Assembly: GCA_015066165.1 (NCBI GenBank)
Contig: SVOX01000039.1
Location: 1 to 11,485, forward strand
DNA: 11,485 nucleotides
Direction: 5' to 3'
Source: Oscillospiraceae bacterium
Lineage (GTDB): Bacteria; Bacillota; Clostridia; Oscillospirales; Acutalibacteraceae
Shown here: positions 7,143 to 11,485 of the stretch, one piece after another
How positions within the stretch are numbered: position 1 is the first letter of the stretch
Layout: the number at the start of each line of letters is the position of its first letter
The notes under the pieces: model-generated
Databases searched by the model: none
Seen by the model: the letters and a program-made list of their open reading frames with translations, nothing else
What the model was told of the DNA's origin: nothing
Program-made: the position numbers and the translations under genes

Positions 7143-8273
7143 ATGTTTAAACTGTTAAAACAAGAGGGTGCTGCACGGCGTGGCGAGTTTGTTACCAACC
7201 GTGGCACTGTGCAAACTCCCGCATTTATGAACGTTGCAACCTGTGGCGCTATTAAAGGTGCGGTTTCAGCCCAAGACCTTAAAGAACTTGGTTGCCAAGT
7301 AATGCTTTCAAACACCTACCATTTGCATATCCGCCCCGGTGACGAAGTGGTAAAGCAGTGTGGCGGTTTGCATACTTTTTCTACTTGGGACGGACCAATT
7401 CTTACCGATAGCGGCGGTTTCCAAGTTTTTTCGCTTTCATCACTTCGCAAAATTGAAGAAGAAGGCGTAACCTTTGCTTCCCACGTTGACGGCAAACGTA
7501 TTTTTATGGGACCTGAAGAGAGTATGAGAATTCAGTCTAATTTGGGTTCTACAATAGCAATGGCGTTTGATGAATGTGTTGAAAACCCCGCTGAATATAA
7601 TTATTCAAAGCAGTCGTGTGAACGTACAACACGTTGGCTCAAGCGTTGTAAAGAAGAAATGGCGCGACTTAACTCTTTGCCCGACACAATAAATCGTGAA
7701 CAAATGCTTTTTGGTATTAATCAAGGTTGCACTTACAACGATTTGCGTATAAATCATATGAAAGAAATCGCCGAACTTGACCTTTCGGGGTATGCTATTG
7801 GCGGTTTGGCGGTGGGTGAACCCGCCCCGGTTATGTATGACGTAATTGAACACGTTGAACCCTTTATGCCAAAGGATAAAATCAGGTATCTAATGGGTGT
7901 TGGAACACCGGCTAACATACTTAACGCAGTTGAGCGTGGTGTAGATTTGTTTGACTGTGTAATGCCAAGCCGTAACGCCCGCCACGGCCATCTTTTCACA
8001 AGCGAAGGTATTATTAACATAAACAATAAAAAGTATGAGTTTGATATGCGACCGATTGACGAAAAGTGCGGTTGCCCCGTTTGCTCAAGATATTCAAGAG
8101 CATATATTCGCCACCTTTTAAAAAGTCAGGAAATGTTGTCGCAAAGACTGCTTGTTATGCATAATTTGTGGTTTTATAATCATCTGATGGTTGATATTAG
8201 AAATGCACTTGATAATGGTACTTTTAGTGAATTTAAACGTGAAAAGGAAGAAATTTACTCAAAACGAATATGA
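7143..8273 (+). CDS. tgt: Queuine/preQ1 tRNA-guanine transglycosylase Tgt
   Basis: This 376-residue TIM-barrel enzyme swaps guanine 34 of GUN-anticodon tRNAs for preQ1, the step before QueA. Key residues are visible: D89 in LTDSGGFQVFSLS (general acid/base), D143 in FDEC (substrate binding) and D271 in DLFDCVMPSRNARHGH (nucleophile). The zinc site has C309, C311 and C314 in KCGCPVC, with H340. Length and motif spacing are typical of bacterial Tgt. The ATG at 7143 has a strong AGGAG ribosome binding site that abuts the stop codon of the HAD gene, so the two are translationally close. No terminator is seen before yajC, which has its own promoter; readthrough is possible. Confidence 0.98.
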   Translation: MFKLLKQEGAARRGEFVTNRGTVQTPAFMNVATCGAIKGAVSAQDLKELGCQVMLSNTYHLHIRPGDEVVKQCGGLHTFSTWDGPILTDSGGFQVFSLSSLRKIEEEGVTFASHVDGKRIFMGPEESMRIQSNLGSTIAMAFDECVENPAEYNYSKQSCERTTRWLKRCKEEMARLNSLPDTINREQMLFGINQGCTYNDLRINHMKEIAELDLSGYAIGGLAVGEPAPVMYDVIEHVEPFMPKDKIRYLMGVGTPANILNAVERGVDLFDCVMPSRNARHGHLFTSEGIININNKKYEFDMRPIDEKCGCPVCSRYSRAYIRHLLKSQEMLSQRLLVMHNLWFYNHLMVDIRNALDNGTFSEFKREKEEIYSKRI

Positions 8274-8276
8274 TAC

Positions 8277-8305
8277 TTGCATTTTTAAAACTAATGCGGT
8301 ATAAT
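8277..8305 (+). promoter_or_regulatory. Sigma-A promoter of yajC
   Basis: TTGCAT (8277-8282), a 17-base spacer and a perfect TATAAT (8300-8305) lie just after the tgt stop. The predicted start is near 8312, giving a leader of about 25 bases. It allows yajC expression apart from the queuosine genes. Confidence 0.72.
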
Positions 8306-8337
8306 AATATCAATAATTTTGAAAGGATTTTTTAAAA

Positions 8338-8676
8338 ATGAACTTTATTTTACCACTTGCAGAAACTACTACACAACCAAAGGGTATGAGCCCCGTCGTT
8401 TTAATCATTTTTTATGTTTTGATTTTCGGTGCGCTTTACTTCTTTATGCTTCGTCCTCAAAAGAAAAAACAAAAAGAAGAAAAGAAGATGCGTGAAAATC
8501 TTCAAGTTGGCGATGAGGTTGTAACCATTGGCGGTGTTTACGGTAGAGTTATCTCTTTAAAAGAAGATACAATGGTTATTGAATCTTTAAGTGACCACAG
8601 TAAACTCACTTTTGCACGTTGGGCTTTGCAAACAAATCTCACAGTTCACGATGATGTGCCCGATAAAAAGAAATAA
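8338..8676 (+). CDS. yajC: Preprotein translocase accessory subunit YajC
   Basis: This 112-residue single-pass membrane protein is an accessory component of the Sec translocon, known in E. coli as partner of SecD/SecF. One hydrophobic helix spans about residues 19-38 and ends in the family motif FFMLRPQKKKQKEEKK. A small soluble domain follows with LQVGDEVVTIGGVYGRV (residues 55-71). Its length is normal and the C-terminus is lysine-rich. The ribosome binding site is AAAGGA, ten bases before the ATG. Position after queA and tgt is a common arrangement in bacteria, where secD and secF often follow; here a TIGR04086-type membrane gene follows instead. Confidence 0.95.
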   Translation: MNFILPLAETTTQPKGMSPVVLIIFYVLIFGALYFFMLRPQKKKQKEEKKMRENLQVGDEVVTIGGVYGRVISLKEDTMVIESLSDHSKLTFARWALQTNLTVHDDVPDKKK

Positions 8677-8692
8677 AAAGTAATATGTTTTG

Positions 8693-8733
8693 TCCCTTCC
8701 GAATATAATTTACTGTTCGGGAGGGAATTTTTT
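8693..8733 (+). terminator. Terminator-like hairpin that contains the ribosome binding site of the next gene
   Basis: TCCCTTCCGAA (8693-8703) pairs with TTCGGGAGGGA (8716-8726), an 11-base-pair stem with one wobble pair and a 12-base loop. Six T residues follow (8728-8733), and the next gene's ATG is immediately after. The 3' arm contains GGGAGGG, the only ribosome binding site for that ATG. The element can therefore both end yajC transcripts and hide the site in readthrough RNA. Confidence 0.7.
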
Positions 8734-9123
8734 ATGGATTTTAAAAAATTTGATTACATAATGTCTTTGAAGGCGTTGTTTATTTGGGGGATTTCAAGTG
8801 CAGCGTGTGTTTTTATATTTGCGGCGGTTATGTATTTTTTAGAGAGCGGATATGAATATTCGCCGTTGTTTGCTACGGTATCACTTGGAGTTGGCTGCTT
8901 TTTCGCTTCTTGGTTTTTAGGACGTAAAATTGGCAAAAAAGGTATTGTTATTGGACTTTTGGTCGGGAGTGCGGTTTTTATTGTAGCAACTCTAATAACT
9001 CTTATTGTAAATAGCGGCGGTTTGAGTATTCACTCGTTACTGCGTTTTATAATATTCTTATTGTCATCAATGATAGGCGCAATTATTGGCGTTAACCAAA
9101 ACGGAAATAAAAAATACATATAA
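8734..9123 (+). CDS. TIGR04086/YrzE-like four-helix membrane protein
   Basis: This 129-residue protein has four predicted transmembrane helices (about residues 12-36, 43-62, 71-91 and 101-120) separated by short loops, with a small charged C-terminal tail. The size, topology and place next to yajC fit the TIGR04086 family of putative membrane proteins common in Firmicutes. I assign it on that resemblance, not on a catalytic motif. The function is unknown; a role near the Sec machinery is only suggested by the neighbour. The ATG at 8734 directly follows a T run, and its GGGAGGG ribosome binding site (8719-8725) sits within the 3' arm of a hairpin. A strong terminator shared with the convergent gene follows. 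Confidence 0.8.
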   Translation: MDFKKFDYIMSLKALFIWGISSAACVFIFAAVMYFLESGYEYSPLFATVSLGVGCFFASWFLGRKIGKKGIVIGLLVGSAVFIVATLITLIVNSGGLSIHSLLRFIIFLLSSMIGAIIGVNQNGNKKYI

Positions 9124-9126
9124 CAA

Positions 9127-9152
9127 AAAACTCCCGAGAAATCGGGAGTTTT
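9127..9152. terminator. Bidirectional terminator between convergent genes
   Basis: AAAACTCCCGA (9127-9137), a GAAA tetraloop and TCGGGAGTTTT (9142-9152) form a perfect 11-base-pair stem flanked by A and T runs. It lies between the stops of the TIGR04086-like gene (plus) and the DivIVA-like gene (minus) and can serve both. Confidence 0.92.
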
Positions 9153-9154
9153 GT

Positions 9155-9706
9155 TTATTCGTTTACTATGCTTTCATATACTTTTTCAAAATCTTGTGTT
9201 GCGGTTTGCGAAGTTTCAATATTTTTTGAAATTTGTTCTCGTGTAGCATCGAGTGAGCCGAGAAGAACATCAACTTCCTTAATAAAGTTTTCAGATGTTG
9301 ATCTAATGCTTTGACGAAGTTCATTGAGTGAAATATGTGCTTCTTCAATGGCAGAAATATTTTTCTCAACTTCGCTTTTTGCTAGAGAAGAATTTTGTTG
9401 AGCGCTTGACATTACAACCTGTGCATTGGCTTGTGATACCAAGTAAAGTTTACCAATATTTTCTGATAAGCGTTCAATTTCTTCAGTTTTTTGTGAAATG
9501 GAATCTAACTTTTCGCTTAAATCATTTTTTTCTTCCAAAAGTTTTTGGTAATTTTCTTTAGAAATGTTGAGCTCGTTTTCTAACTCTTGTGTTTTTTGAT
9601 TTAATTCTTCGGTTTTATTTTTAAATTTTCTTTGTAATCTTTCAATGTAATTTATTACATCGTCACAGTTGAATCCAAATAAGCTTTTCTTAAATCCAAT
9701 AGCCAT
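9155..9706 (-). CDS. DivIVA-like coiled-coil protein
   Basis: This 183-residue protein is mostly charged heptad-rich sequence. Its N-terminus, FKKSLFGFNCDDVINYIERL (residues 5-24), resembles the DivIVA/GpsB lipid-binding head, in which an aromatic-Gly-Tyr/Phe turn is followed by a D-x-V-x-x-F/Y helix. Coiled-coil segments follow at about 22-80 and 105-180, with a short less charged stretch between (LVSQANAQVVMSSAQQ). DivIVA-type proteins mark curved membrane at division sites and poles; whether this one does is inference. There is no signal peptide. The ATG at 9706 has AAGGAAG upstream and its own sigma-A promoter. It is convergent with the TIGR04086-like gene. It could instead be a lineage-specific coiled-coil protein that only shares the head fold. 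Confidence 0.75.
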   Translation of the reverse strand: MAIGFKKSLFGFNCDDVINYIERLQRKFKNKTEELNQKTQELENELNISKENYQKLLEEKNDLSEKLDSISQKTEEIERLSENIGKLYLVSQANAQVVMSSAQQNSSLAKSEVEKNISAIEEAHISLNELRQSIRSTSENFIKEVDVLLGSLDATREQISKNIETSQTATQDFEKVYESIVNE

Positions 9707-9736
9707 TTTTAACTTCCTTTCAATGCGAGTACAAAC

Positions 9737-9765
9737 ATTATATCACAGTAAAAATAGAATTACAA
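9737..9765 (-). promoter_or_regulatory. Sigma-A promoter of the DivIVA-like gene
   Basis: On the minus strand, TTGTAA (9765-9760), a 17-base spacer and a perfect TATAAT (9742-9737) predict a start near 9730, about 24 bases before the ATG. It is back to back with the plus-strand promoter at 9781. Confidence 0.75.
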
Positions 9766-9780
9766 GAGAAATTTTAAAGG

Positions 9781-9809
9781 TTGACATAATTCTTTATTTG
9801 TGGTAAAGT
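9781..9809 (+). promoter_or_regulatory. Sigma-A promoter driving the non-coding region before spoIIM
   Basis: A perfect TTGACA (9781-9786), a 17-base spacer and TAAAGT (9804-9809) predict a start near 9816. The -10 box matches the consensus at four of six positions. The nearest downstream coding start is 200 bases away and an intrinsic terminator intervenes. Confidence 0.6.
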
Positions 9810-9815
9810 ATTAAT

Positions 9816-9878
9816 GTAAATAAAATTTAATAATTATGCACTATGCTCAACACCTTGAAAACAAGGATGTTGTTTTTT
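9816..9878 (+). ncRNA. Candidate short RNA or terminated leader upstream of spoIIM
   Basis: The stretch from the predicted start of the 9781 promoter to the T run of the next terminator would give a transcript of about 60 bases. It contains no ORF with a ribosome binding site. It could be a small RNA or the aborted leader of a spoIIM-xerD transcript. It matches no RNA family I can recognise, and only promoter and terminator patterns support it. Confidence 0.35.
9848..9878 (+). terminator. Rho-independent terminator about 135 bases before spoIIM
   Basis: CAACACCTTG (9848-9857) pairs with CAAGGATGTTG (9862-9872), leaving a single bulged A and an AAAA loop. Six T residues follow (9873-9878). 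No coding gene ends just upstream on this strand, which makes it an orphan terminator or an attenuator. Confidence 0.75.
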
Positions 9879-9961
9879 ACGCCTTTTTTACTTGGTTTAC
9901 ATAACAACATTAAATTACACTATGTTGTTGTATGTTGTTTTCCTATGCACCAAATGTTGTT
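9867..9961. repeat. Cluster of ATGTTGTT repeats
   Basis: The octamer ATGTTGTT occurs at 9867-9874, 9922-9929, 9932-9939 and 9954-9961. Its reverse complement AACAACAT lies at 9903-9910. The spacing is irregular. The inverted copy can pair with several of the direct ones. Confidence 0.6.
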
Positions 9962-9995
9962 TGGAATATCTTGTCCGCCTTTTGCATAGTATTCT
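9879..9995 (+). other. Gene-free stretch with nested hairpins before spoIIM
   Basis: The 307 bases between the DivIVA-like start and spoIIM hold no gene. After the two promoters and the terminator, this part can form a 12-base-pair stem with a two-base bulge (9899-9910 with 9922-9935). It can also form a hairpin CCAAA/TTTGG (9950-9954, 9960-9964), enclosed by a perfect seven-base inverted repeat CTATGCA/TGCATAG (9943-9949, 9983-9989). The last arm ends nine bases before the spoIIM ribosome binding site. It could be a structured leader RNA or a set of protein sites. Confidence 0.4.
9966..9992 (+). promoter_or_regulatory. Possible sporulation sigma-E promoter of spoIIM
   Basis: ATA (9966-9968), 16 bases and CATAGTAT (9985-9992) resemble the sigma-E pattern ATA-N16-18-CATACAAT, six of eight in the -10 box. 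In B. subtilis spoIIM is a sigma-E gene. The start would fall near 9999, almost on the ribosome binding site, which argues for caution. Confidence 0.3.
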
Positions 9996-10013
9996 TTGAA
10001 GGTGAGTGATAAT

Positions 10014-10643
10014 ATGCAAAAGGGAAGAGTTTTAAGTTTAAGAAGGTTTGGAATTGGTGATTTTTTAAAACAAAATTCTTTTTTAATTATATTAAGTTTT
10101 TGTTTTATTGTTGGTGTTTTATTGGGAACGTTTTTCTTTAAAGATATAAAGTTCTTGAGTGAATATCCAAAAAATTTTATAAATAATTACATATCACTTC
10201 GTAGCGACAAATCATTTATTTATATTTTATTTTCTTCGGCTTTGTCGTTTTGGTCGGTACTGTTTTTAACGTTTTTGTTTGGCTGTGGTTTTTTTGGAGT
10301 TGTTGCAGTTCCGTGTATTGTAATTTTGCAAGGTTTCTTCAACGGCGGAATTACGGCTTATCTTTATTCTGAGTTTGCGCTTAAAGGCATTGCTTTTAAT
10401 GCGGTGGTTTACGTTCCGTCTATTTTGGTGTTTACAATAGTTTTAATTGTGGCTTCACGTGAATCAATACGTTTTTCCTTAAAACTTTCTGGACTTACTT
10501 TAAATAAAACAATGCCTTTTGACCTTAGTGAAAATTTTAAAGATTTTGGCATTAAATACATTATTTTTGCAATAGTAACTTTTTTATCTTCACTTATAGA
10601 TGCCGGAATTTCGGCGACTGTTATGAAATATTTTACATTTTAA
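10014..10643 (+). CDS. spoIIM: Stage II sporulation protein M (SpoIIM family)
   Basis: This 209-residue multi-pass membrane protein has about five hydrophobic segments (near residues 22-43, 68-92, 93-115, 128-150 and 182-203). The glycine- and aromatic-rich stretch FLFGCGFFGVVAVPCIVILQ at about 87-106 is of the type seen in SpoIIM/DUF95 proteins. In B. subtilis SpoIIM acts with SpoIID and SpoIIP in the peptidoglycan-remodelling complex that drives engulfment of the forespore. The call rests on topology plus context: spoIIM lies near ripX (xerD) in B. subtilis, and here a xerD-like gene follows after 15 bases. The ATG at 10014 is chosen because GAAGGTGAG (9998-10006) is spaced seven bases before it; in-frame TTG (9996) and GTG (10002) starts overlap that site. 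The gene is T-rich, as expected for a membrane protein. The organism is therefore probably a spore former. Confidence 0.85.
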   Translation: MQKGRVLSLRRFGIGDFLKQNSFLIILSFCFIVGVLLGTFFFKDIKFLSEYPKNFINNYISLRSDKSFIYILFSSALSFWSVLFLTFLFGCGFFGVVAVPCIVILQGFFNGGITAYLYSEFALKGIAFNAVVYVPSILVFTIVLIVASRESIRFSLKLSGLTLNKTMPFDLSENFKDFGIKYIIFAIVTFLSSLIDAGISATVMKYFTF

Positions 10644-10658
10644 AAGGAGGGGAGCAGT

Positions 10659-11485
10659 ATGACAGAAAGTTTAGAACGGTTTAAAAATCATTTAATACTT
10701 AATAAAAAATCTTCAAGCAGTACGGTTGAAGCGTATGTTCGTGACGTAAAACAATTTATGGAATACTGCGAACTTTCAAATCTTTCTAAAATAAAAAACA
10801 AAACAATTACTGAATATATTGACTCTTTAAATAAGTCACAAGCCACAAAACTTCGCATAATCGCTTCGTTACGCGCTTACTTTAATTACTTAATTGAGTT
10901 AGGTCACTGTGTGGACAACCCCACCAATTCAATTAAATTTAAAAAAGAAAAAAGTAGTAAATTAGGTGTTTTGGAAGCCGGTGAAATTGTACTTTTGTTA
11001 TCCCAACCAAGCGGTGACGATTTTAAAAGTATACGTGATAAGGCAATGCTTGAACTTTTGTATGCTACAGGTATCAAAGTTTCGGAACTTTTAAACGTTA
11101 AAATTTGTGACCTGAATTTAACAATTGGTATTTTGCATCTAAAAAACGGTGAAAAAGAGCGTATAGTGCCAATTTATCCTGCGGCGGTAAAATCACTTGA
11201 AGATTACATAGAAAACGCCCGTACAGCCATTGTAGAAAGCGAACAAGAGGATTTGTTATTCACAAACCTTAACGGAAAACCAATGTCAAGACAGGGCTTT
11301 TGGAAAATTATTAAATTCTATGCTCAAAAAGCAGGTATAAAACAAGAAATAACGCCTCAAACACTGCGCCATTCCTTTGCGGCACACCTACTTGAAAACG
11401 GTGCAAAACTTCAAGATATTAAAGAGATGCTCGGGCATAGTGATATTTCTTCAACCCAAGTATATGCCCAATTTGTTAAAAATAA
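10659..11485 (+). CDS. xerD: XerD-like tyrosine recombinase, 3' end outside the window
   Basis: The first 275 codons are visible, missing perhaps 20 residues. Residues 1-90 form the SAM-like core-binding domain typical of XerC/XerD (MTESLERFKNHLILNKKSS start). The catalytic domain follows with LLYATGIKVSELLNV (134-148), KNGEKERIVPI (162-172), TPQTLRHSFAAHLLENGA (232-249), EMLGHSDISSTQVY (256-269). R237, H260 and nucleophile Y269 are intact. Three other catalytic positions look altered: the first Arg is K140, the beta-hairpin Lys of the usual GKG is N163 with K162 next to it, and the His of HxLR is Q234. XerD with XerC normally resolves chromosome dimers at dif. A very strong AAGGAGGGG ribosome binding site precedes the ATG, and the gene is coupled to spoIIM. 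A chromosomal XerD is most likely; a catalytically altered paralogue is possible. Confidence 0.88.
   Translation, partial: MTESLERFKNHLILNKKSSSSTVEAYVRDVKQFMEYCELSNLSKIKNKTITEYIDSLNKSQATKLRIIASLRAYFNYLIELGHCVDNPTNSIKFKKEKSSKLGVLEAGEIVLLLSQPSGDDFKSIRDKAMLELLYATGIKVSELLNVKICDLNLTIGILHLKNGEKERIVPIYPAAVKSLEDYIENARTAIVESEQEDLLFTNLNGKPMSRQGFWKIIKFYAQKAGIKQEITPQTLRHSFAAHLLENGAKLQDIKEMLGHSDISSTQVYAQFVKN

Noticed and set aside
9836..9904. A 22-codon ORF from ATG 9836, rich in aromatic residues, resembling a leader peptide
   Set aside because: It has no ribosome binding site. Its aromatic codons come from the T runs of the terminator, and the downstream genes are not amino-acid biosynthetic.
9894..9921. 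Possible dif site near xerD: GGTTTACATAA matches the XerD half of Firmicute dif almost fully
   Set aside because: The other 11-base arm matches the XerC half poorly (about 3-5 of 11), and dif is normally near the terminus rather than next to xerD.
9867..9961. CRISPR array from the ATGTTGTT repeats
   Set aside because: The repeats are eight bases long with irregular spacing and no cas genes nearby.

Overview
The window looks like core chromosome of an anaerobic, spore-forming, low-GC Clostridia member (Firmicutes/Bacillota), plausibly an uncultured gut Oscillospirales-type organism. The evidence is an NAD(P)-linked [FeFe] hydrogenase, a SpoIIM-family engulfment protein beside a XerD-like recombinase (the same neighbourhood as in Bacillus subtilis), strong AAGGAGG-type ribosome binding sites, AT-rich spacers and sigma-A promoters. 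The lineage is inferred from gene content and style; no marker gene for precise placement is present. I see no mobile element, CRISPR array, tRNA or rRNA, and no convincing new multi-gene system.

Layout. (1) 2-2123, plus strand: the 3' end of a HydB/NuoF-like flavoprotein subunit, then the complete [FeFe] hydrogenase catalytic subunit HydA, closed by a strong terminator. (2) 2183-2421, minus: a small DUF378 membrane protein with its own terminator. (3) 2477-5385, minus: an asd-dapA-dapB operon for the aspartate branch to diaminopimelate and lysine, with a near-consensus promoter and a terminator. (4) 5309-8273, plus: queA, a HAD-family phosphatase and tgt, two of the three being queuosine tRNA-modification enzymes. 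(5) 8277-9152, plus: yajC (Sec accessory) from its own promoter, then a four-helix TIGR04086-type membrane protein whose ribosome binding site lies inside a terminator-like hairpin. (6) 9155-9765, minus: a DivIVA-like coiled-coil protein, convergent with the previous unit and sharing its terminator. (7) 9781-9995: a gene-free stretch with a promoter, an intrinsic terminator and several hairpins built around repeated ATGTTGTT words. (8) 10014-11485, plus: spoIIM, then a xerD-like gene that runs off the window.

How the genes work together. HydB and HydA would couple NAD(P)H and ferredoxin pools to H2. Asd, DapA and DapB are consecutive or near-consecutive enzymes from aspartyl phosphate to tetrahydrodipicolinate. 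Tgt inserts preQ1 in tRNA anticodons and QueA builds epoxyqueuosine on it. SpoIIM belongs to the peptidoglycan-remodelling engulfment machinery, and XerD normally resolves chromosome dimers.

Most worth a second look: the face-to-face overlapping promoters of asd and queA, with a dyad in the asd promoter spacer; the structured, repeat-rich non-coding region before spoIIM; the XerD-like protein with non-canonical residues at three of six catalytic positions; the hairpin that buries the TIGR04086 ribosome binding site; and the TSCSP variant in the hydrogenase active-site motif.
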